A DNA stretch of 15,184 nt from JASJBU01 sp965372385. Lineage in GTDB: Bacteria > Pseudomonadota > Gammaproteobacteria > Chromatiales > Chromatiaceae. Both the position numbers and the translations under genes were made by a program. The stretch is taken from positions 1 to 15,184 of the forward strand of contig CBDVCD010000057.1 in assembly GCA_965372385.1 (NCBI GenBank). Direction: 5' to 3'. Shown here in pieces: positions 7,300 to 14,870 of this stretch. Below the pieces are notes generated by a model that did not search any database, was not told the origin of the DNA, and saw only the letters and a list, made by a program, of their open reading frames with translations. Within the stretch, counting starts at the first letter, position 1. The number at the start of each line of letters is the position of its first letter.

Positions 7300-7887
7300 A
7301 TGCAACTCACCGAACGTATAAAAACCCTGTTTAACGCCAGTATCCAGACCAAGATCGAGGCCCTGCCCCTGCTGACCCAACCGATCGAGGAGGCAGCCGA
7401 ATTGATTGTCTCCCACCTGCTCGAAGGGGGAAAGGTCCTCTCTTGCGGCAATGGCGGCTCCGCGGGCGATGCCCAACACTTTTCCTCCGAAATGGTCAAC
7501 CGTTTCGAACGGGAACGTCCGGGGCTGCCCGCGATTGCGCTCACCACTGACAGCTCCACTCTCACCTCCATCGCCAACGACTACGACTATTCACGCATCT
7601 TCGCGCGTCAGATCGAGGCCTTGGGCCAACCCCACGATCTTTTACTGGCGATCTCAACCAGTGGCAACTCAGGCAACATCGTTGCCGCTATCGAGGCAGC
7701 CCATGAACGAGAGATGGGGATTGTGGCCCTGACGGGACGTAACGGGGGTGAGATGGCGAAACTCCTGACCCTGCATGATGTCGAATTGCGCGTTCCGTCA
7801 GACTCCACTGCTCGCATTCAAGAGGTCCACCTGCTGATTATCCACTGTCTGTGCGATCTGGTGGATCAACAACTGCTGGGAAATTGA
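7300..7887 (+). CDS. gmhA: SIS-domain protein: phosphoheptose isomerase GmhA / DiaA
   Basis: The 195-residue SIS-domain protein occupies the diaA position of E. coli, but its sequence looks like a GmhA, which converts sedoheptulose 7-phosphate to D-glycero-D-manno-heptose 7-phosphate for LPS core synthesis. The phosphosugar loop SCGNGGSAGDAQH (48-60) and AISTSGNSGNI (117-127) are intact. H60, E64, Q174 and H182 match the zinc ligands of GmhA (H61, E65, Q172, H180 in E. coli). The E. coli DiaA, as I recall it, lacks the glutamate. Pseudomonas carries a very similar protein at this locus that is called GmhA. A role in DnaA binding cannot be excluded. AGAG lies just before the ATG, eight bases after yraN. 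The SIS call is firm; the choice of gmhA over diaA is moderate. Confidence 0.88.
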   Translation: MQLTERIKTLFNASIQTKIEALPLLTQPIEEAAELIVSHLLEGGKVLSCGNGGSAGDAQHFSSEMVNRFERERPGLPAIALTTDSSTLTSIANDYDYSRIFARQIEALGQPHDLLLAISTSGNSGNIVAAIEAAHEREMGIVALTGRNGGEMAKLLTLHDVELRVPSDSTARIQEVHLLIIHCLCDLVDQQLLGN

Positions 7888-7914
7888 ATCCATCAGAAAT
7901 CCCGAGAGACGCGT

Positions 7915-8496
7915 ATGAAACGATCACTAGTGACAGTTTTCTCCCTGCTGCTTGTCAGCGTTGGCATCCAGGGTTGTGCTGCCGCCATTGTGGGTGGAGC
8001 TGCCGCCACTGCAACCGCATTTCACGACCGCCGTACCTTCGGCGTGTATATCGAAGATCAGGCAATTGAGTTCAAGTCGGCCGAACAGCTTGCCAGCGAC
8101 CCGAACATCAAGGAACTCAGCAATATCAATGTCACCAGTTATAACATGGTGGTGCTGATGACGGGCCAGGCCGCCAATCAGGCGCTCAAGACACGCGCTG
8201 AATCTTTGGTGACGGGTATCGAGCGGGTCCGTCGAGTCGTCAATGAGGTTGAGATTGGAAGCACCGCATCACTGGGGGAAAGCACCCACAGCGCAGCCCT
8301 CACCGCGGAAATCAAATTCACGCTGATGAATATCGACATCCCCGGATTCGATCCGCTACGGGTCAAGGTGATTACCGAACGCGGCGTGGTCTATCTGATG
8401 GGACTGCTGAGCCAGGCCGAGGGGGATGCCGTCGCTGATTTGGTAAGCCATATCAGCGGTGTCCGTCGGGTGGTGAAGGTTTTCGAGTACCTCTGA
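7915..8496 (+). CDS. dolP: BON domain outer-membrane lipoprotein DolP (YraP)
   Basis: DolP is a division- and outer-membrane-linked lipoprotein that binds anionic phospholipids and supports envelope integrity in E. coli. The 193-residue protein has a signal peptide ending in GIQG with C21 as the lipidation site, followed by an Ala/Gly-rich stretch (AAAIVGGAAATA) also seen in YraP. Two BON domains follow, at about 48-115 and 125-193. The second ends in GVRRVVKVFEYL, the usual final strand. GAGAG before the ATG serves as ribosome binding site, and 27 bases separate it from gmhA/diaA. The TGA stop is followed in the same reading frame by the next gene, so only one stop codon and one ATT codon lie between the two products. 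Confidence 0.93.
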   Translation: MKRSLVTVFSLLLVSVGIQGCAAAIVGGAAATATAFHDRRTFGVYIEDQAIEFKSAEQLASDPNIKELSNINVTSYNMVVLMTGQAANQALKTRAESLVTGIERVRRVVNEVEIGSTASLGESTHSAALTAEIKFTLMNIDIPGFDPLRVKVITERGVVYLMGLLSQAEGDAVADLVSHISGVRRVVKVFEYL

Positions 8497-8499
8497 ATT

Positions 8500-9894
8500 T
8501 TGTCCCCGCCAGCGCTCTCAAGACGCCTGCGCAAGGCCTTTGCCGAGATAGTCGGTAAGGGATCGGTCTTCACCGAGCCAGCTGACTGTCTGCCATACGG
8601 CTATGACAACAGCCGCCTGCAGGCACTACCCCTGGCGGTGCTGTTTGCCGAGTCTCACAACCAGATTGAGCAGATCGTCCGTCTCTGTTACACCCAAAGG
8701 ATCAATCTGATTGCCCGTGGTACCGGTACCGGCACCACGGGTGCAACAGTACCCTCCGAGGGAGGTATTGTGCTTTCCCTGGAGCGCATGCAGCGAATCC
8801 TGGAGATCGACCCACAAAACCGCCTGGCACGGGTCGAACCGGGGGTCACCAACCAAATGTTGCAACAGGCCCTGGCGGAGGAGGGATTCTTCTGGCCTCC
8901 CGATCCCACCAGCGCCTCGATCTGTACTATTGGTGGTAACCTGGCCTATAACTCGGCCGGCCCACGGGCGGTTAAATATGGCACCCCCCGGGAGAACACC
9001 CTGGGTCTGCAGGCAGTCATAGGCACCGGTGAGACCATCCATACCGGTGTGAATACCACCAAGGGTGTGGTGGGTTATGATCTGACCCGTCTGCTGATCG
9101 GCTCCGAGGGTACACTTGGCGTGATAACCGAGGCCACCCTGAAACTGACGCCACTGCCTGAAGCAAAACATACCCTGCAGGCGAGCTATCGCGACATCCA
9201 CTCTGCCGCCCGAGCCGTCTCCGCCATCATGGCCCAACCGGTCACTCCCTGTGCGTTGGAGTTGATGGATGGTAACGCCCTCGCCATGGTCAGAAACTAC
9301 TCCGACCTGAAGTTGGAGGAATCGGTCGGCGCCCTATTGATGATCGAGGTCGACGGGGCGGATCACAACATCGCTGATGAGGCGTCTAAGGTTGCCAGGG
9401 CAGCCAGCGTGGAAGGGGTGATTTCGATCAAAACCGCCAGCTCTCAGGAAGAGATAACAAACCTCTGGAAGACCCGCAAGGCCCTCTCCCCAGCACTCCG
9501 GAATGTAGCTCCCAAGAAGATAAACGAGGATGTGGTGGTACCGGTCTCGCACATACCCGACCTGATCGATGGTCTGGAGAAACTCTCCATCGAAACCGGC
9601 ATCAAGATCATCAACTTCGGCCATGCCGGTAACGGCAACATCCATGTCAATCTACTCCTGGATCCCGCTGATAAGGCGCAAATACAGGCCGGTGAAACCT
9701 GTCTCAGCAGACTCTTCGATCTGGTTCTCAGATTGGGGGGTACCCTTTCCGGTGAACACGGCATAGGACTGGTCAAGAAAGCGTTCGTCAGCCGTGAGAT
9801 CGATCCGGTCACCCTGGCGCTGATGCGGCGTATCAAACAGCAGTTCGATCCTCATGAAATCCTCAACCCGGGAAAGATCTTCCCGCCCTGCTAA
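8500..9894 (+). CDS. FAD-binding oxidoreductase, GlcD / D-lactate dehydrogenase type
   Basis: A 464-residue flavoprotein of the 2-hydroxy-acid oxidase family (glycolate oxidase GlcD and D-lactate dehydrogenase). The PCMH-type FAD-binding domain spans about 40-220, with ARGTGTGTTGA (72-82), a PPDP segment (133-136), GGNLAYNSAG (145-154) and GSEGTLGVITEA (201-212). The C-terminal domain carries NEDVVVP, GHAGNGNIHVN (374-384) and SGEHGIGLVKK (417-427), which hold the substrate and FAD contacts. The start is TTG at 8500: homology extends to within a few residues of it, and an in-frame stop lies two codons upstream. There is no clear Shine-Dalgarno, so translation probably depends on coupling to dolP. 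No GlcE or GlcF gene is adjacent, so I leave the symbol empty. The substrate may be glycolate (photorespiratory salvage) or D-lactate. Confidence 0.9.
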   Translation: MSPPALSRRLRKAFAEIVGKGSVFTEPADCLPYGYDNSRLQALPLAVLFAESHNQIEQIVRLCYTQRINLIARGTGTGTTGATVPSEGGIVLSLERMQRILEIDPQNRLARVEPGVTNQMLQQALAEEGFFWPPDPTSASICTIGGNLAYNSAGPRAVKYGTPRENTLGLQAVIGTGETIHTGVNTTKGVVGYDLTRLLIGSEGTLGVITEATLKLTPLPEAKHTLQASYRDIHSAARAVSAIMAQPVTPCALELMDGNALAMVRNYSDLKLEESVGALLMIEVDGADHNIADEASKVARAASVEGVISIKTASSQEEITNLWKTRKALSPALRNVAPKKINEDVVVPVSHIPDLIDGLEKLSIETGIKIINFGHAGNGNIHVNLLLDPADKAQIQAGETCLSRLFDLVLRLGGTLSGEHGIGLVKKAFVSREIDPVTLALMRRIKQQFDPHEILNPGKIFPPC

Positions 9895-10180
9895 ACAGGC
9901 TGTGAACTGAGTTGCGAATCATTAACACTACAGGGACAATGGAACCCTCGAGTCTTGCAAGAGGCTCAAACGAAAGATCAGCGGCAATACCCGATCGGAA
10001 AACGGACGACGAGGTAGGGATACACTTTTTCTTCACCATTGGCATCCCCCCCTGCAATCTATCTCCTCTGACCCGGTGGAAATGCACAAATGCCATGGTA
10101 TAGTTGGCGCCATTCTGCGAACCTATCTCCCGGCCCGGCGCCGGGCAAGATGCATCACAACGATTAGAAGGGAGAGACCC
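9895..10180. promoter_or_regulatory. Intergenic region and probable leader of prk
   Basis: This 286-base region has no convincing gene. A possible promoter is TGGAAA (10077-10082) and TATAGT (10099-10104) with a 16-base spacer, which would give a leader of about 70 bases. Within that leader GCCCGGCGCCGGGC (10133-10146) is a perfect 14-base palindrome. The strong ribosome binding site AAGGGAGAG is at 10168-10176. A 63-codon frame at 9912-10103 exists but has no family resemblance and no clear ribosome binding site. Confidence 0.4.
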
Positions 10181-11053
10181 ATGTCAAAAAAACATCCAGT
10201 CGTCGCTGTAACCGGTTCATCCGGCGCCGGCACCACCACCGTCAAGCGCGCCTTCGAGCATATCTTTTTCCGCGATGGCATCAAACCCTCCGTGGTCGAG
10301 GGTGACAGCTACCATCGATACAACCGCGTGGAGATGCGCGAGAAAATGGCTGGTGGCATGAGTCACTTCGGCCCCGAGGCCAACCGCTTCGACAAGATCG
10401 CGGAGCTGTTCAAGACCTATGGCGAAACTGGGACTGGCGAGAAACGCTACTACCTGCACAGCGAGGAAGAGGCAGCCGAACACAATCCCCGCCTTGGCTG
10501 TGATAAAAAGCCGGGTGAGTTCACGCCATGGGAGAAGATCGAAGAGGGGACTGACCTGCTCTTCTACGAAGGCCTGCATGGCCTGGTTGTGGATGGCGAG
10601 GCCGACGTGGCCAAACATGTTGATCTGGGTGTCGGCGTAGTGCCGATCGTCAACCTGGAGTGGATCCAGAAGATCTTCCGCGACAATGCGGAGCGGGGTT
10701 ACAGCGAAGAGGCGATCGTCGACACCATCATGCGTCGCATGCCCGACTACATCAACCACATCACCCCGCAGTTCTCACGCACCGACATCAACTTCCAGCG
10801 CGTGCCGACCGTGGATACCTCTAATCCGTTCATCGCCCGTGATATCCCAACCCCGGACGAGAGTTTTGTAGTAATCCGCATCCAGGATCCGAAGAAATTC
10901 GATACCGATTTTACCTATCTGATGTCGATGATCGATCGTTCATTCATGTCTCGCCGCAACTCTATCGTCGTACCTGGCGGCAAGATGGGTTTTGCCATGG
11001 AGATCATCCTGCAACCCATCATCGAGAAGATGATGGACGCGCGTAACGTCTAA
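10181..11053 (+). CDS. prk: Phosphoribulokinase (Calvin-Benson-Bassham cycle)
   Basis: This 290-residue kinase phosphorylates ribulose 5-phosphate to ribulose 1,5-bisphosphate, the substrate of Rubisco. It is the class I proteobacterial form by length and sequence. The P-loop is TGSSGAGTTTVK (11-22). D42, H45 and R49 in GDSYHRYNR, E130 in LLFYEGLHG, and R167 and R172 match catalytic and substrate-binding residues of the Rhodobacter enzyme (D42, H45, R49, E131, R168, R173). The ATG at 10181 is set by AAGGGAGAG just upstream; an earlier in-frame ATG at 10076 would add 35 residues unlike the family. It is a single-gene unit closed by a strong terminator. Proteobacterial PRKs are often NADH-activated, which I infer but cannot read here. 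Its presence strongly suggests autotrophy. Confidence 0.97.
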   Translation: MSKKHPVVAVTGSSGAGTTTVKRAFEHIFFRDGIKPSVVEGDSYHRYNRVEMREKMAGGMSHFGPEANRFDKIAELFKTYGETGTGEKRYYLHSEEEAAEHNPRLGCDKKPGEFTPWEKIEEGTDLLFYEGLHGLVVDGEADVAKHVDLGVGVVPIVNLEWIQKIFRDNAERGYSEEAIVDTIMRRMPDYINHITPQFSRTDINFQRVPTVDTSNPFIARDIPTPDESFVVIRIQDPKKFDTDFTYLMSMIDRSFMSRRNSIVVPGGKMGFAMEIILQPIIEKMMDARNV

Positions 11054-11070
11054 CTTCATCGCTAGTCGGA

Positions 11071-11108
11071 AAAGAGCCGCGAGGGCTTCGGACCTCGCGG
11101 CTTTTTTA
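11071..11108. terminator. Rho-independent terminator after prk, probably bidirectional
   Basis: AGCCGCGAGG (11075-11084) pairs perfectly with CCTCGCGGCT (11093-11102), followed by TTTTTT on the plus strand. The loop contains C-UUCG-G, an extra-stable tetraloop, after one G-A mismatch. Bases AAAG before the stem can extend pairing into the T run. On the minus strand the same stem is followed by CTTTTCC, so it may also stop transcripts of gloB coming from the right. Confidence 0.93.
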
Positions 11109-11148
11109 TTGGAGCAGCCGCTGGAGAATTTTCAATGCTCCACCCGCC

Positions 11149-11928
11149 TCAATCGTATTCCCGATCCTTCCAGTTGCGCAGTGCGGTGAAGATCTGGGCA
11201 TGTCCATCAAGTGCATGACCGGCATAACGTTCCGTCGCCGCAATTACCTGGGGTACCAAAGTTCGCAGAAATGGATTGGTAGCCAGCTCAAGCGCAAGTA
11301 TCGAAGGCACGGTTGGCTCATCCGCGTCCCGTTTAACCTGTTCAATCAGGATGCGTTGTTTGATTGCACGGCTCTCCGGCTCGACCCAACTGGCAAAACC
11401 AAGATTTGCCAGGGTGTATTCGTGGGCGCAATAGACCCGCGTATCGGTAGGCAGTCCAGCAATCCGCCGCAGTGAATCCGCCAGCTGCTCAAAGGTGCCA
11501 TCGAAAACCCTTCCGCAGCCGGCGGCAAACAGGGTATCGCCACAGAACAGCATGCCCTCGCCGTAATAGGCGATGTGTCCAGCAGTATGCCCCGGCACCT
11601 CCATCACATCGAAGACAATATCCAACCCTGGCAGGGACACCCGATCACCCTCACCCACCGGTCGGTTAAGACCCTTGATCTGGTTCTTTGCCGGTCCGCA
11701 GACCGGGATATCGGGATAAGCAGCCAGCAGTTCAGGAACACCGCCGATGTGATCGTAGTGATGGTGGGTCAGCAGGATACCGCTGAGTTCGGCGTCCCTG
11801 GCTTGTAACCACTCCAGCACGGGACTTTCATCGCCGGGGTCCACAGCAACAAACCGACCCAACCCCGGATCACCGATCATCCAGATGTAGTTATCTTCGA
11901 ACGCGGGTACGGGGGTGATATCTATCAT
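11149..11928 (-). CDS. gloB: Hydroxyacylglutathione hydrolase (glyoxalase II)
   Basis: Glyoxalase II hydrolyses S-D-lactoylglutathione to D-lactate and glutathione, the second step of methylglyoxal detoxification in the cytoplasm. The 259-residue protein is a metallo-beta-lactamase-fold enzyme. The binuclear metal site is complete: H55, H57, D59 and H60 in THHHYDH, H114 in VPGHTAGH, D131 in FCGDTLF and H169 in CAHEYT. The Lys/Arg-rich C-terminal part (VKRDADEPTVPS, TNPFLR) matches the glutathione-binding region of the family. It lies 22 bases downstream of dxs on the same strand and is probably cotranscribed with it. It converges on prk with the terminator between them. The ATG start gives the usual family N-terminus (PVPAFEDNYIWMI). 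Confidence 0.96.
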   Translation of the reverse strand: MIDITPVPAFEDNYIWMIGDPGLGRFVAVDPGDESPVLEWLQARDAELSGILLTHHHYDHIGGVPELLAAYPDIPVCGPAKNQIKGLNRPVGEGDRVSLPGLDIVFDVMEVPGHTAGHIAYYGEGMLFCGDTLFAAGCGRVFDGTFEQLADSLRRIAGLPTDTRVYCAHEYTLANLGFASWVEPESRAIKQRILIEQVKRDADEPTVPSILALELATNPFLRTLVPQVIAATERYAGHALDGHAQIFTALRNWKDREYD

Positions 11929-11950
11929 CAGAGTGCAGCGAATAGTCTGC

Positions 11951-13876
11951 TCAACTGGATGAATTCGCCAGCACCTGCAGTGGCGTCTCTTGCAGCACCC
12001 GGCTCACCGCCGCGAGGATGCCCGGCACGTCGAGACACGCATCCGCCAACTGCTCCTGTTGGCTGGCATGGTCGAGGAATCGATCAGGCAGACCCAGATT
12101 GAGCACCCGCACCGGGTGTCCGGCCCGCATCAGCGTTTCGTTCACCGCCGACCCGGCGCCACCCTGCAGGCTGTTCTCCTCCAGGGTCACCAGCAGCTCA
12201 TGCTGGTCCGCAAGATCCAGGATAAGTTGCTCGTCCAGTGGCTTGATGAAGCGCATATTGGCCACACTAGCATCCAGGGTCTCGGCCGCCTGCAGGGCGT
12301 TGCCCAGCAGACTGCCGAAAGCCAGCAGCGCCACTCCCCGGCCATCACGGCGTATTTCACCCTGACCGATCGGCAAACTGACATTATCCTTGGTGACAGT
12401 CACCCCAGGGCCGGAGCCACGGGGATAGCGCACCATGGCCGGGCCTGAATACTCATAGGCGGTCTGCAATAGTTGCCGGCATTCATTCTCATCACCTGGC
12501 GCCATGATGATCATATTGGGCAGGGCACGGGCATAACTCAGATCAAAGCTGCCTGCGTGGGTGGCACCATCCGCCCCTACCGGACCGGCCCGATCTACCG
12601 CCAGGGTGACATCGAGATTCTGCAGAGCGATATCGTGGATCAGTTGGTCATAGGCCCGTTGCAGGAAGGTGGAGTAGATCGCCACTACCGGCTTCACCCC
12701 TTCGCAGGCCAGCCCGGCGGCAAAGGTCAGGGCATGTTGCTCGGCGATGCCTACATCGAAATAGCGTTTGGGGAAGCTCTTGGAGAAGCGCACCATACCG
12801 GAACCTTCACACATGGCCGGGGTAATCCCCACCAGACGCTTATCAACCTTGGCCGTATCACACAACCAGTCACCGAATACTTGGGTGTAGGTTTGACCTC
12901 CCCCTTTCTTCTCCATCTTTCCGGTATCGGGGTCGAACGGGGTGACTCCATGGTAGACGCAGGGGTCGTCTTCCGCCGGCTCATAGCCGCGTCCCTTTTG
13001 GGTGACCACATGCAGCAAGCGGGGACCGCGCATCTCTCGCATATTCTTCAGTGTGGCAACCAGGGTATCCAGATCGTGGCCATCGATGGGACCGATGTAG
13101 TTGAAACCCATCTCCTCGAACAGGGTGCCGGGCAGCACCATGCCCTTCATGTGCTCCTCCCAGCGTCCTGCCAATTCGCTGATCTGAGGCGGAAAAAAAC
13201 TCAGTAAATTCTTGCTACCCTCCTTCATACCCGTGTAAATCTTGCCCGATAGCAGGCGCGAAAGGTGATTATTGAACCCGCCCACCGGTTTGGAGATGGA
13301 CATATCGTTGTCGTTGAGGATCACCAGCAGATCCTGGTCCAGTGCGCCCGCCTGGTTCAGTGCCTCGAAGGCCATGCCCGCCCCCATGGCGCCGTCACCG
13401 ATTACCGCGACCACCTTGCGGTTCTCACCCTTCTGCTTGGCCGCAACCGCCATACCGAGTGCAGCGCCGATGGAGGTGCTGGAGTGACCGGTGCCAAAGG
13501 TATCGTATTCGCTCTCGCTGCGTTTGGGGAATCCGGAAAGTCCGCCCTTCTGGCGCAGGCTATGCATCCGCTCACGGCGGCCGGTGAGAATCTTGTGCGG
13601 GTAGGCTTGATGACCCACATCCCAGACTAACCTGTCTTGCGGGGTGTTGAATACGTAATGCAGGGCGATGGTCAGCTCCACCACCCCCAACCCGGCCGCC
13701 AAGTGGCCACCGGTGCGGGAGACCGTATCGATCAGGAATTGGCGCAATTCCCCGGCCAACGCCTCTAACTGTGATGCGGGAAGTTGGCGCAGGTCCGCCG
13801 GAATATCCACCTTGTCCAGTAGAGGATACTCCCCGGAGCTATGGATTTTGCTGGACTGTTTACCCGGATGCGCCAT
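11951..13876 (-). CDS. dxs: 1-deoxy-D-xylulose-5-phosphate synthase
   Basis: Dxs joins pyruvate and glyceraldehyde 3-phosphate, with thiamine diphosphate, to make 1-deoxy-D-xylulose 5-phosphate. This is the entry step of the MEP isoprenoid pathway and also supplies thiamine and pyridoxal synthesis. The 641-residue protein has the TPP motif GDGAMGAGMAFEALNQAG (160-177) with NDNDMSIS, plus H58 (GGH) and H89 (DVGHQ). E379 in FDVGIAEQHAL corresponds to the catalytic E370 of E. coli, and D436 and H440 (DGATHAG) correspond to D427 and H431. It is about 20 residues longer than the E. coli enzyme, mostly at the N-terminus. AGGG lies ten bases before the ATG at 13876. It follows cbbR on the same strand after 85 bases and precedes gloB. 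A palindrome overlaps its probable promoter. Confidence 0.97.
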   Translation of the reverse strand: MAHPGKQSSKIHSSGEYPLLDKVDIPADLRQLPASQLEALAGELRQFLIDTVSRTGGHLAAGLGVVELTIALHYVFNTPQDRLVWDVGHQAYPHKILTGRRERMHSLRQKGGLSGFPKRSESEYDTFGTGHSSTSIGAALGMAVAAKQKGENRKVVAVIGDGAMGAGMAFEALNQAGALDQDLLVILNDNDMSISKPVGGFNNHLSRLLSGKIYTGMKEGSKNLLSFFPPQISELAGRWEEHMKGMVLPGTLFEEMGFNYIGPIDGHDLDTLVATLKNMREMRGPRLLHVVTQKGRGYEPAEDDPCVYHGVTPFDPDTGKMEKKGGGQTYTQVFGDWLCDTAKVDKRLVGITPAMCEGSGMVRFSKSFPKRYFDVGIAEQHALTFAAGLACEGVKPVVAIYSTFLQRAYDQLIHDIALQNLDVTLAVDRAGPVGADGATHAGSFDLSYARALPNMIIMAPGDENECRQLLQTAYEYSGPAMVRYPRGSGPGVTVTKDNVSLPIGQGEIRRDGRGVALLAFGSLLGNALQAAETLDASVANMRFIKPLDEQLILDLADQHELLVTLEENSLQGGAGSAVNETLMRAGHPVRVLNLGLPDRFLDHASQQEQLADACLDVPGILAAVSRVLQETPLQVLANSSS

Positions 13877-13902
13877 AAAAAACCAACCCTGTTGCGTTGA
13901 TG

Positions 13903-13923
13903 ATTCTAAATCATTTGATTTAG
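13903..13923 (-). promoter_or_regulatory. Probable dxs -10 box overlapped by a palindromic operator candidate
   Basis: CTAAATCATTTGATTTAG (13906-13923) is a perfect inverted repeat with 8-base arms and a TT spacer. Read on the minus strand, TAGAAT (13903-13908) overlaps it and would serve as a -10 box, giving a leader of about 20 bases to the dxs ATG. The -35 region is weak. A protein bound to the palindrome would cover the promoter spacer. The arm spacing does not fit the LysR T-N11-A rule well, so the binding protein is unknown. Confidence 0.4.
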
Positions 13924-13961
13924 TAAATAGAAAGTTTACCCCATCACTCAGTGTGGTGCAT

Positions 13962-14870
13962 TTAGATAGGAGTGTTTTTCACATTTTGCACCTCAGAAAG
14001 TACAAAATCATGAAACGCGAGAGCAGCCGGTGAGAGTCGCTTATTCAGACGATAGACCATGTACCATTGGCGGTGTATGGGAAAATCCTCCACATCCAGT
14101 TGGATCAGGCGACTTGTCTCAAGTTCAAGTTCAACGGTATGCACGGAGACTACCCCGAGCCCCATACCAGCCCGAACCCCCTGTTTGATGGCTTCGTTAC
14201 GGGTCATCTGCATTCCCTGCTTTATCTTCAAACCGTGTTCAGAAAAGAATCTTTCCATCGCCTGCCGGGTGCCTGAACCAGGCTCCCGCATTAAGAACAC
14301 CTCTTCAGCGAGGTTTTCAAGCGGGATCTTCTGCATCCCACACAACGGGTGTTCAGGTGGCGCAACAACTACCAAAGGATTATCCATGAATGCCTTGAAT
14401 TCAACCTCCACTTTTTCGGGTGGCTGTCCCATGAGGACCATATCTACACTGTTATCGATCAGCATATGAATCAGCTTTTCCCGGTTTGTGACATCCAACT
14501 CCAATTGAATACCGGGGTATCTGGTATGAAATGCCGCCAGCAGGCGGGGCGCAAAATAGTTGACGGTACTGGCGACGGCAATGCGCAGCCGTCCTCGGCT
14601 AAGCCCCCTCAGGGATTCAAGCACCTCCCCCATTTCCGCCAACTGACCATTGATGCTCTGACTGTAGTGAAAAACCTCATTGCCCGCTTCCGTGAGAGTG
14701 ATTCGTTTGCCTAGTTTTTCAAACAATGCCGAACCGACAGAATCCTCCAGTTGATGAATCTGCATGGATACCGCAGGTTGGCTGAGATGCAACTCCTCCG
14801 CTGCTCGGGTAAAACTCAGGTTACGGGCAACCGATTCAAATAGAGTGAGTTGTCGGAAGGTGACGTTCAT
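13962..14870 (-). CDS. cbbR: LysR-family transcriptional regulator, CbbR-like
   Basis: This 302-residue LysR regulator resembles CbbR, the activator of Calvin-cycle operons that senses metabolites such as NADPH or RuBP depending on the species. The N-terminal winged helix-turn-helix (1-60) contains RQLTLFESVARNLSFTRAAE and LSQPAVSMQIHQLE, both typical of CbbR. The effector domain has STVNYFAPRLLAAF, GQPPEKVEVEF, FMDNPLVVVAPPEHPL, MREPGSGTR and GMGLGVVSVHTV, which also match that subfamily. Phosphoribulokinase about 3 kb away supports the assignment. LysR genes usually sit divergent from a target, so genes beyond the right edge are candidates; no Rubisco gene is visible within the window. Being codirectional with dxs, it could also influence that gene. 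CysB/Cbl-type regulators are the main alternative and fit less well. Confidence 0.88.
   Translation of the reverse strand: MNVTFRQLTLFESVARNLSFTRAAEELHLSQPAVSMQIHQLEDSVGSALFEKLGKRITLTEAGNEVFHYSQSINGQLAEMGEVLESLRGLSRGRLRIAVASTVNYFAPRLLAAFHTRYPGIQLELDVTNREKLIHMLIDNSVDMVLMGQPPEKVEVEFKAFMDNPLVVVAPPEHPLCGMQKIPLENLAEEVFLMREPGSGTRQAMERFFSEHGLKIKQGMQMTRNEAIKQGVRAGMGLGVVSVHTVELELETSRLIQLDVEDFPIHRQWYMVYRLNKRLSPAALAFHDFVLSEVQNVKNTPI

Noticed and set aside
4024..8496. The rsmI / lpoA-yraN-gmhA-dolP block as a possible new system
   Set aside because: The gene order and orientation are those already known from E. coli and Pseudomonas.
9950..9967. Imperfect inverted repeat after the GlcD-like gene as a terminator
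   Set aside because: It has mismatches and no T run, so a Rho-independent terminator is not supported.
9912..10103. 63-codon plus-strand frame between the GlcD-like gene and prk
   Set aside because: There is no good ribosome binding site or recognisable family, and it overlaps the probable prk promoter.
10076..10180. Upstream in-frame ATG extension of phosphoribulokinase
   Set aside because: The extra 35 residues are unlike the family, and a strong Shine-Dalgarno precedes the ATG at 10181.
12473..13207. Plus-strand frame of 244 codons inside dxs
   Set aside because: It is antisense to a complete, conserved dxs with all catalytic residues, and its product resembles nothing known.
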